Position numbers and translations under genes: made by a program. The notes below the pieces were generated by a model. It did no database searches. It was not told the origin of the DNA and saw only the letters and a program-made list of their open reading frames with translations. From the NCBI RefSeq assembly GCF_900091595.1, contig NZ_FMCW01000021.1, positions 82,875 to 146,874 on the forward strand: a stretch of DNA of 64,000 bases. Reading direction: 5' to 3'. The stretch is from Micromonospora haikouensis. Its GTDB lineage: Bacteria; Actinomycetota; Actinomycetes; Mycobacteriales; Micromonosporaceae. Numbering within the stretch: position 1 is the first letter of the stretch; each line of letters starts with the position of its first letter. Of this stretch, positions 1-6,751 are shown one piece after another.

Positions 1-32
1 CGTTCCGCCGTGCCGGGGTCGGTATCTGCCAT
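1..32 (-). CDS. Start of a divergent gene leaving the left edge (partial)
   Basis: An ATG at 30-32 on the minus strand opens a frame reading MADTDPGTAE before the window ends. It is divergent from the RidA-like gene, and a palindrome lies between them, so a regulator controlling the RidA-like gene is one possibility. Only ten codons are visible, so the product cannot be named. A GGAGG-like sequence lies too far upstream (about 20 nt) to confirm this start. Confidence 0.3.
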   Translation of the reverse strand, partial: MADTDPGTAE

Positions 33-68
33 GACACCTAGTCTCGTTGAAGTTTCCTCCAAGCACCA

Positions 69-85
69 GGTATCAAGGTGATACC
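69..85. promoter_or_regulatory. Palindromic operator GGTATCA-AGG-TGATACC
   Basis: A perfect 7-bp inverted repeat with a 3-bp centre lies 26 bp before the RidA-like start. A plausible promoter (TTGAAG at 47-52, 18-bp spacer, TATCAA at 71-76) puts the -10 inside the palindrome, so a bound repressor would block transcription. The size and symmetry fit a GntR or TetR family dimer, but the binding protein is not visible here. Confidence 0.55.
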
Positions 86-110
86 AGGTTGGTGCGAGGA
101 AGGATGTGCG

Positions 111-521
111 ATGAGTGTCCAGCTCTTCTCCCCCACGGGCATGATGCAGCCCGTTCCCTACCACCACGTCGCGGTCGCGTCGGGGTCGCGCCACGTCCAC
201 GTGGCCGGCCAGATCGGCCGCGACGAGGCAGGGCGGCCGGTCGCGTCCGGTGACCTCCGGGGGCAGGTCGCCCAGGCGCTCCGCAACACGGCCCACGGTC
301 TCTCCGGTGCCGGCGCAAGCTTCTCGGACGTCGTCCGCCTGACGTTCTACGTCACGAACTGGGCGCCGGAGCGGATCGGCGACTTCATGGCCGGCGTCGA
401 CGACGTCGCGGGGGAACTCGGCCTGCCGCAGCCTCTGCCCCCGGCGTCGCTCATCGGTGTGGACTACCTCTTCGAGCCCGACGTCGAGGTCGAGGTCGAG
501 GCGACGGCGATCGTCGACTGA
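111..521 (+). CDS. RidA family (YjgF/YER057c/UK114) protein
   Basis: This 136-aa protein has the RidA fold signature: an N-terminal region with HVAGQIGRD, a central VVRLTFYVTN segment and a C-terminal VEVEVEATAIV strand. Family members usually hydrolyse reactive enamine/imine intermediates from PLP enzymes. The conserved arginine of archetypal RidA (Arg105 in E. coli, in PARSCVEV) aligns with alanine here (PPASLIGV), so ordinary imine deaminase activity is doubtful and it may belong to another Rid subgroup. The start is ATG at 111 because AGGAAGG lies just upstream; an in-frame GTG at 78 has no ribosome site. It is preceded by a palindromic operator and a divergent gene, which points to local regulation. 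Confidence 0.85.
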   Translation: MSVQLFSPTGMMQPVPYHHVAVASGSRHVHVAGQIGRDEAGRPVASGDLRGQVAQALRNTAHGLSGAGASFSDVVRLTFYVTNWAPERIGDFMAGVDDVAGELGLPQPLPPASLIGVDYLFEPDVEVEVEATAIVD

Positions 522-565
522 CCGTGCGCCTGCCCTGACGGCTCGGTGCCTCTGACGGGACGTGA

Positions 566-611
566 ATCTTGGAGGATTCCGGCCCCCAGAGGGGCCATCG
601 GCTTCCAAGAT
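566..611. terminator. Two-tier inverted repeat between convergent genes
   Basis: Outer arms ATCTTGGA (566-573) and TCCAAGAT (604-611) enclose inner arms GGCCCC (581-586) and GGGGCC (591-596), with symmetric 7-nt unpaired stretches. It lies between the convergent RidA-like and XRE genes and probably acts as a bidirectional terminator. Confidence 0.55.
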
Positions 612-614
612 CTC

Positions 615-821
615 CTAACTGGGCGAGGCGTCGTCGGGGAAGAAGATCTCCTCGATGGGCTGCGCGAACAGCGCCGCGAGGGCGAAGGCCAACGGCAGGG
701 ACGGGTCGTAGCGCCCTGTTTCGATCGCGTTGATGGTCTGCCGGGCGACGCCGACTTGTTCGGCGAGGTCGGCCTGCGACCAGTCGCGCTCGGCTCGTAG
801 GACCTTGAGTCGGTTCCGCAC
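615..821 (-). CDS. Small XRE-family helix-turn-helix regulator
   Basis: This 68-aa protein is essentially a lone HTH_3 domain: the recognition segment is WSQADLAEQVGVARQTINAIE, followed by GRYDPSLPLAFALAALF and a short tail. Such single-domain Cro/CI-like proteins often sit with a small membrane protein, as here. The start is GTG at 821, only 4 nt past the stop of the upstream membrane gene, with no strong ribosome site, so translational coupling is likely. It probably represses the promoter upstream of that membrane gene, where a long inverted repeat lies. The target genes are not known. Confidence 0.85.
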   Translation of the reverse strand: MRNRLKVLRAERDWSQADLAEQVGVARQTINAIETGRYDPSLPLAFALAALFAQPIEEIFFPDDASPS

Positions 822-825
822 GTCG

Positions 826-1209
826 TTACCGGAACCTGCGGGAGACGAACCCGGACGACAGGCCCCACAGCATGACCATCGCCGGGCCGATCCAGATCGC
901 GCTGAGCCGGGGAAGCCCGGCGTTCTCCAGGAACCCGTAGCAGAAGCTGATCAGCGCGCTGGCGCCGAACGCGATCGCCAACGCCTCAAGCTGGATGCGG
1001 CGCTGCAACTCGTCGATGTCGCGCAGGTAGCGGACGAAGGCGATCACGAGCCCGACGGCCGGCAGGACCGGCAGCGGCGCGATGACGTAGCGCAGCAGGC
1101 TGTCGTCGGGCAGGGCGCGCAGGCCGATCAGGGTGCCCACCAGGACGCCGACGTAGGCCGCCATGGCGGCGGTGAGGTTGCGCGCGTAGCGCTTGATGGG
1201 GGTGCTCAT
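826..1209 (-). CDS. Small integral membrane protein paired with XRE regulator
   Basis: This 127-aa protein has four predicted membrane segments (MAAYVGVLVGTLIGLRA, VIAPLPVLPAVGLVIAFV, LEALAIAFGASALISF and IWIGPAMVMLWGLSSG), with a basic loop after the second. It resembles small membrane proteins co-transcribed with YozG-type XRE regulators; the function is unknown. ATG at 1209 is preferred over an upstream in-frame TTG at 1224 because the promoter -10 (TGATAT, 1218-1223) lies 8 nt before the ATG. The transcript is therefore probably leaderless or nearly so. The regulator gene follows immediately, forming a two-gene operon. Confidence 0.7.
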   Translation of the reverse strand: MSTPIKRYARNLTAAMAAYVGVLVGTLIGLRALPDDSLLRYVIAPLPVLPAVGLVIAFVRYLRDIDELQRRIQLEALAIAFGASALISFCYGFLENAGLPRLSAIWIGPAMVMLWGLSSGFVSRRFR

Positions 1210-1217
1210 GACGTGAA

Positions 1218-1245
1218 ATATCAAGCACGCGCGACTTCATGTCAA
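1218..1245 (-). promoter_or_regulatory. Sigma70-type promoter of the membrane protein-XRE operon
   Basis: On the minus strand, TTGACA (1240-1245) and TGATAT (1218-1223) are separated by 16 bp, a close match to the housekeeping consensus. The start codon lies 8 nt downstream, consistent with a leaderless mRNA. The promoter sits inside one arm of a long inverted repeat (1222-1275). Confidence 0.65.
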
Positions 1246-1275
1246 GGGTGATTGTCATTAAGTCGCGCGGGCTTG
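1222..1275. repeat. 20-bp imperfect inverted repeat overlapping a promoter
   Basis: The left arm 1222-1241 (CAAGCACGCGCGACTTCATG) and the reverse complement of the right arm 1256-1275 match at 18 of 20 positions, with a 14-bp spacer. The spacer region also carries two TGTCA half-sites 8 bp apart. The left arm covers the spacer and -35 of the operon promoter, so this is a good candidate operator for the adjacent XRE regulator. Confidence 0.6.
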
Positions 1276-1336
1276 TCTCACGCTTCATCGTCGAGCACGG
1301 TCCCGTGGCCGGGGCGGGCGCAGCCGGGAAGGGGCG

Positions 1337-1741
1337 TCACCACTGGCGGCGCGTGGTCGCCTTCGCGCCGCTGACCAGGGTTGCCGGCGGGACGTCGTCG
1401 GCCACGACCGCGCCAGCGGCGACCACGGCGTCCCGGCCGATGCTGACGCCGGGCAGGATCGTGGCACCCGCGCCGATCCACACGTTCTCCGCCACGTCGA
1501 TGGGCGCGCCGGTGAGATACAGCCGCCGTTCCTCGGGGTCGACCGGGTGGCCACTGGTGATGATCGTGACCCGCGCCGGCAGCGGCCTGCCGAGGATCTG
1601 CGCGAACAGCTCCGCCTTGCCTGCCTCGTCCTCGAAGGGCAGCACGTTCAGGCGGGAGGTCAGCTCGGTGACCCGCAGGACCCGGGCGGCCATGGCCTGG
1701 AACTCGGCGCTGTGGATCCGCATGATGTGGTCGCTGGGCAC
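1337..1741 (-). pseudogene. Maltose/galactoside O-acetyltransferase with internal deletion
   Basis: The 134-aa frame matches both ends of the Maa/LacA/NodL family (normally about 185-200 aa). The N-terminal helix region ends in FAQILGR, and the C-terminal left-handed beta-helix starts at VTIITSGHPVDPEER (catalytic His at residue 65) and continues with VWIGAGATILPGVSIG. About 45-50 residues between them, including the usual PPFxxDYGxNI and FxNxN segments that form the active-site groove, are absent without loss of frame. The C-terminal GNPAxVIR motif is also replaced (SGAKATTRRQW). The start is GTG at 1741 with GAAAGAGG upstream. It is probably a decayed gene, though a shortened trimer cannot be excluded. 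Confidence 0.65.
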
Positions 1742-1786
1742 CCATGACCTCTTTCCCGGTGCGGAAACCGACTGAGAACCACCTGC

Positions 1787-2044
1787 CTAGCGGTCACCGT
1801 AGTGGTACCGGCAGGCGATGATCTCGACGTCGTTCTTGGTGATCCGATACACCAGCCGGTGTTCGCGATCGATCCGGCGGGACCAGTAGCCGGACAGCTC
1901 CCCCCGAAGGGGCTCCGGCTTGCCGATTCCTTCGTGTTCGTTGCGCATCACGTCGGCGATGAGGTCGTTGATCCGCTTGACCAGCTTGCGATCGGTGTGG
2001 CTGAGGTACTGGTTCCATGCTGTCGCCGTGAAGACCAGCCTCAC
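1787..2044 (-). CDS. yoeB: YoeB-type mRNA interferase toxin
   Basis: At 85 aa this matches Txe/YoeB end to end: WNQYLSHTDRKLVKRINDLI, the GKPEPLRGELSGYWSRRI core and the catalytic C-terminus EHRLVYRI...CRYHYGDR with the His-Tyr pair. YoeB cleaves mRNA in the ribosomal A site and is held inactive by YefM. The gene overlaps the end of the antitoxin gene by 4 nt (ATGA), so the pair is translationally coupled. The length and all recognisable catalytic residues are intact. Confidence 0.92.
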   Translation of the reverse strand: MRLVFTATAWNQYLSHTDRKLVKRINDLIADVMRNEHEGIGKPEPLRGELSGYWSRRIDREHRLVYRITKNDVEIIACRYHYGDR

Positions 2045-2316
2045 GCGACGTCCCGCATGGTGGCTGGGTCGATCAGTTCCCGCTCGGCCGCGTCACCCGC
2101 CTCAAGCTCCGCGATCGATCGGCGCAGAGCGGCGGCGTTACTCGGGCTGCGTAGGAGGTACTCGGTTTCCTTCATCGCCTCGTACTCTGCGAGCGGCACT
2201 ATGACCACCGGCTCGTGGCCCGACCGGGTCACCACGACCTCTTCCGCGTCGTTGATGACGCTGTCGAGTTCGGCGGCCAGGTTCTGCCGAAGCTGGGTGA
2301 AGTTCACAGTCCTCAT
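2041..2316 (-). CDS. yefM: YefM-type antitoxin (Phd/YefM family)
   Basis: This 91-aa protein begins MRTVNFTQLRQNLAAELDSV and carries the family's VVVTRSGHEPVVIVPLAEYEAM motif, the DNA-binding and dimerisation half. The acidic C-terminal tail wraps the YoeB toxin. The start is ATG at 2316, with GGAGG 6 nt upstream; the GTG at 2322 is too close to that site. A GTACAG-N4-CTGTAC palindrome lies 17 bp upstream, consistent with the autoregulation known for YefM-YoeB. Confidence 0.92.
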   Translation of the reverse strand: MRTVNFTQLRQNLAAELDSVINDAEEVVVTRSGHEPVVIVPLAEYEAMKETEYLLRSPSNAAALRRSIAELEAGDAAERELIDPATMRDVA

Positions 2317-2332
2317 GATCACCTCCGGTTAA

Positions 2333-2348
2333 GTACAGAAAACTGTAC
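2333..2348. promoter_or_regulatory. YefM-type operator palindrome GTACAG-AAAA-CTGTAC
   Basis: A perfect 6-bp inverted repeat with an AT-rich centre lies just upstream of the antitoxin gene. Known yefM operators contain TGTACA-core palindromes; this site carries two TGTAC half-sites. It is therefore likely to bind YefM or the YefM-YoeB complex. Confidence 0.65.
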
Positions 2349-2378
2349 CTCAAGTGGGCGGCTTGCCCTGACTCGCCT

Positions 2379-2440
2379 CGGTGATCAAGAAGTTTGCGTC
2401 ACGGTGGGGCGCCAGCCTGACGCAAACCTCTTGATCACCG
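2379..2440. repeat. 23-bp inverted repeat (hairpin) in intergenic DNA
   Basis: Arms at 2379-2401 and 2418-2440 (core GGTGATCAAGA ... TCTTGATCACC with TTTGCGTCA/TGACGCAAA) match at 22 of 23 positions, with a 16-bp spacer. It lies between the toxin-antitoxin operon and the DUF4230 gene, which are transcribed away from it. It is therefore not an obvious terminator for either and looks like a palindromic dispersed repeat. Confidence 0.6.
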
Positions 2441-2466
2441 GGCCGGGGCCGGGGCGGGGGCGGGGC
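2440..2466 (+). other. G-quadruplex-forming motif
   Basis: Five runs of four to five (first run three) consecutive G separated by one or two bases occur directly after the hairpin and about 70 bp before the DUF4230 gene. The pattern meets the G3+N1-7 rule easily. In a genome of this GC content it may be incidental. Confidence 0.4.
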
Positions 2467-2537
2467 GTTGGCGGGCGGGTGTCGCACGGGGGCCGTAACG
2501 TCATCCGCAGACGATGTTCGATCGAGGATGGTGAGCG

Positions 2538-3224
2538 ATGTCCCACGACGGTGAGGTCGACCGGCCCGCCCCCAAGGGCCCCTCCGGGCCCGCCCGGGGG
2601 TTGCTCGTGGTGCTTGGCGCGGCGGCGGTGGCCGTGGTCGTGCTGCTCGGCGCGCAGGCCACCAACGTGTTCCCCGACTTCCGCAACCCCTTCGCCAAGG
2701 AGCAGACCGACCGCAGCCAGCCACCGCTGCTCAAGTCGATCCAGGATCTCAGCCGCTACGTCGCGGCCGAGGGCAACTTCCAGGTCGTGGTCGACCTGCA
2801 GAACGACCGCGACAACGTGCCGGAGTTCCTGCTCAACCAGCGCACCCTCTTCGTCGGGGCGGGCAGCGTGGAGGCGTACGTCGACTTCACCAAGATCGGT
2901 GAGGGGGCGGTGGTCGTCTCGCCCGACGGGAAGTCCGTCGAGGTGAAGCTGCCCGCGCCGCAGCTCGGCCAGACCAACCTCGACATGGAGAAGAGCTATG
3001 TGGTGACGGAGCAGCGCGGCCTGCTCAACCGGATCAACGACCTGGTCAAGGGCGACCCGAACCGCCAGCAGCAGGTCTACAAGCTGGCCGAGGACCGGAT
3101 CACGGCAGCCGCCCGCGACAGCGGCCTGACCGACCGGGCGCAGGAGAACACCAACAAGATGCTGGAGGGCCTGCTGCGCTCCCTCGGCTACGAGAAGGTG
3201 ACCGTCACCTACGTCGCGCCCTGA
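2538..3224 (+). CDS. DUF4230 domain-containing membrane-anchored protein
   Basis: This 228-aa protein has a short basic N-terminus, one membrane helix at about residues 20-42 (GLLVVLGAAAVAVVVLLGAQ) and an extracytoplasmic DUF4230 domain. The domain shows the family pattern FQVVVDLQNDRDNVPEFL, then beta-rich VEAYVDFTKIGEGAVVVS and a C-terminal helix pair ending in YEKVTVTYV. The function of DUF4230 is not established. ATG at 2538 follows GGATGGTGAG. It is monocistronic, with a strong bidirectional terminator downstream. Confidence 0.85.
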   Translation: MSHDGEVDRPAPKGPSGPARGLLVVLGAAAVAVVVLLGAQATNVFPDFRNPFAKEQTDRSQPPLLKSIQDLSRYVAAEGNFQVVVDLQNDRDNVPEFLLNQRTLFVGAGSVEAYVDFTKIGEGAVVVSPDGKSVEVKLPAPQLGQTNLDMEKSYVVTEQRGLLNRINDLVKGDPNRQQQVYKLAEDRITAAARDSGLTDRAQENTNKMLEGLLRSLGYEKVTVTYVAP

Positions 3225-3270
3225 CCCGCCAGCGCGCAGAGCCGCGCGAACACCAGCGCGCACAGCGAAC

Positions 3271-3307
3271 GAACGCCCGCCCCCGGGGGGAGCCGGGGCG
3301 GGCGTTC
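3271..3307. terminator. Bidirectional terminator hairpin
   Basis: A perfect 13-bp inverted repeat (GAACGCCCGCCCC at 3271-3283, complement at 3295-3307) with an 11-nt loop lies between the convergent DUF4230 and PspC-domain genes. Confidence 0.8.
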
Positions 3308-3319
3308 TCGTGCGGCGGG

Positions 3320-3529
3320 TCAGTAGCGGGTGGTGGCGGCGTAGCGGTCCTCGTTCGGCATGAGCACCCACAGCACCAGGTAGACGATCACCTGGGTGCC
3401 GGGCAGCAGCAGCGACAGCAGGAACAGCAGCCGGACCAGGTTGGCGGACGTGTTGAACCGGCGGGCCAGGCCGACGCAGACGCCGGCGAGCATGCGCCCC
3501 TCGCGGGGCCGGACCAGTTTGCGACTCAT
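3320..3529 (-). CDS. PspC domain-containing small membrane protein
   Basis: This 69-aa protein has the PspC signature: basic start MSRKLVRPREGRMLAGVCVGLARRF, then a hydrophobic helix LVRLLFLLSLLLPGTQVIVYLVLWVLMP. PspC proteins are envelope-stress-associated inner membrane proteins, and stand-alone short forms like this are common in actinobacteria. The start is ATG at 3529, with GGGAG 7-8 nt upstream. No psp partners lie next to it. Confidence 0.88.
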   Translation of the reverse strand: MSRKLVRPREGRMLAGVCVGLARRFNTSANLVRLLFLLSLLLPGTQVIVYLVLWVLMPNEDRYAATTRY

Positions 3530-3745
3530 CGTCGTACTCCCACTCTGCGGCGTGCCCGCCGCCTCTGACTCAACGGTAGGAACCGCCGTTGCACCCGCCC
3601 TCCGTCGCGAGGGGGATCCCGGTACCCCTGACCCGTAGGTGCTTACCCGGGCGGGCCCGCCCCGACGCACCGAGCAGGGAGGCGGGCGGCGGGTAGGCTC
3701 GCCCGTCGGGTCCGTACAAGGGCGTACGACGGCGAGGAAGTGCAC

Positions 3746-5116
<1,371 letters not shown>

Positions 5117-5135
5117 GCGGGCGAGGAGGCGGGCG

Positions 5136-5990
5136 GTGACGTCTGGCGTCCGGGCGGCCGGCCCGCACGGGCCCGTGGCCCGCCTGTGGGCGCACCGCAA
5201 CTCGCTGCGCATCCTCGTCCGCCGCGACCTCGCGGTGAAATACCAGCAGTCGGTGCTGGGCTACTTCTGGTCGCTGATCGAGCCGCTGGGCATGGGCGCG
5301 ATCTACTGGTTCGTCTTCGGGGTGCTCTATTCCGGCGACACGAGCCGGCACCTGGGGCAGGCCGCCGGGTCGTACCCGCTGTTCCTGATCACCGGCATCT
5401 TCGCCTGGATGTGGACCAGTTCGGCGCTGAGTGAGGCGACCAACGCGCTCACCGGCCAGGCCCGGCTGATCACCACGATGAACGTGCCGCGCCAGGTGTT
5501 CCCCATCGGCCGGATCACCGGCCGGTTCGCCGAGTACGCCGCCGGCCTGCCGATCCTGGCCGCCATCGCCGTCGCGTACGCGGTGCGCGGCGAGGTGCAC
5601 CCGGGCTGGTCGGTGCTCGCCCTGCCGCTGGCCGTGGCCGTGCAGGCGGTGCTGCTGGTCGGGCTGGCGCTGCTGCTGTCGGCGCTGAACGTGCTGATGC
5701 GCGACATCGAGCGGTTCATGCGGCTGGTGATCCGGGTGCTGTTCTACGCCACCCCGATCATCTACCCCCTGAGCCTCGTGCAGGAGTCGACGCTGCCGGG
5801 GTGGGTGAAGACCGCGTACGAGCTGAACCCGCTGGTCGGCATCTTCCAGCTGCACCACGCCGTGTGGTACCCGGACCAGTTCCCCGACGCCCGGCTGCTC
5901 GTCACCACGGTCGTGGTGAGCGTGCTCGTGCTGGTGGCCGGCTGGTGGGCGTTCCGGCGGCTCGAACCCGCCGTGCTCAAGGAGCTGTGA
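5136..5990 (+). CDS. ABC-2 type polysaccharide/teichoic-acid export permease (TagG/Wzm-like)
   Basis: This 284-aa integral membrane protein has six hydrophobic segments and the amphipathic N-terminal segment typical of Wzm/TagG permeases (LRILVRRDLAVKYQQSVLGYFWSLIEPLG). Later motifs include FYATPIIYPLSLV and ELNPLVGIFQLHHAVWY. With the ATPase encoded by the next gene it should export a lipid-linked wall polymer across the membrane. Start GTG at 5136, preceded by GAGGAGGCGGGC. Its stop overlaps the start of the ATPase gene (TGATG). It is the first gene of a four-gene polymer operon. Confidence 0.9.
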   Translation: MTSGVRAAGPHGPVARLWAHRNSLRILVRRDLAVKYQQSVLGYFWSLIEPLGMGAIYWFVFGVLYSGDTSRHLGQAAGSYPLFLITGIFAWMWTSSALSEATNALTGQARLITTMNVPRQVFPIGRITGRFAEYAAGLPILAAIAVAYAVRGEVHPGWSVLALPLAVAVQAVLLVGLALLLSALNVLMRDIERFMRLVIRVLFYATPIIYPLSLVQESTLPGWVKTAYELNPLVGIFQLHHAVWYPDQFPDARLLVTTVVVSVLVLVAGWWAFRRLEPAVLKEL

Positions 5991-6751
5991 TGGCCGCCGA
6001 TCCGATCATCGAGGCGGACGAGCTCGGCATCCGGTTCGTCCGCAACCGGCGGCGGCAGCTGCGCCTGCGCGAGTTCTTCATCCGCCCCGGCGGCCGGGGC
6101 ACCGACGGCCGGCCCGCCGACGGGCGGTTCTGGCCGCTGCGGGACGTGTCGTTCCGCGTCGCGCCCGGCGAGACGCTCGGGGTGGTGGGCCGCAACGGCA
6201 CCGGCAAGAGCACCCTGCTGCGGCTGATCGCCGGGGTGCTCATCCCCGACGAGGGGAGCATCCGGGTGCGCGGCGACGTGGCCCCGCTGCTGGAGCTCTC
6301 GGCCGGCTTCTCCAACGACCTGACTGGGCGGGAGAACCTCTACCTCGTCGGCGGTCTGCACGGCCTGTCGGCGCGTTACCTGCGGAAACACTTTCATGAG
6401 ATCGTCTCCTTCGCCGGCGAGCAGGTGGAACGGGCCATCGACACGGCGGTGCGGCACTACTCGTCGGGGATGAAGGTCCGCCTCGGCTTCGCGATCATCT
6501 CCCACCTCCCGCACCCGATCCTGCTCATGGACGAGGTGACGGCGGTCGGGGACGCGGAGTTCCGCGAGAAGTGCTATGCGACGATCGAGAGATTGCTTCG
6601 GGAGGGACGCACACTCGTGCTGGTGTCACACAACGAAAAGGATCTGACCCGGTTCTGCCGTCGGGGGCTCTACCTCGACGCCGGGCGGCTGACCGTCGAC
6701 GGGACGATCGCCGAGGCGCTCGACGCGTACCACGCCGCGGTCGCGCGGTGA
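5990..6751 (+). CDS. ABC transporter ATP-binding protein (TagH/Wzt-like)
   Basis: At 253 aa it carries Walker A GRNGTGKS (residues 67-74), a short signature YSSGMKVRL (157-165) and Walker B ILLMDEVTAVGD. The degenerate signature in place of LSGGQ is typical of polysaccharide exporters. The Wzt-type carbohydrate-binding C-terminal domain is absent, so substrate selection probably lies elsewhere. It powers the permease encoded immediately upstream. Start ATG at 5990 overlaps the permease stop codon; a longer upstream frame lies entirely inside the permease gene and was rejected. Confidence 0.92.
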   Translation: MAADPIIEADELGIRFVRNRRRQLRLREFFIRPGGRGTDGRPADGRFWPLRDVSFRVAPGETLGVVGRNGTGKSTLLRLIAGVLIPDEGSIRVRGDVAPLLELSAGFSNDLTGRENLYLVGGLHGLSARYLRKHFHEIVSFAGEQVERAIDTAVRHYSSGMKVRLGFAIISHLPHPILLMDEVTAVGDAEFREKCYATIERLLREGRTLVLVSHNEKDLTRFCRRGLYLDAGRLTVDGTIAEALDAYHAAVAR

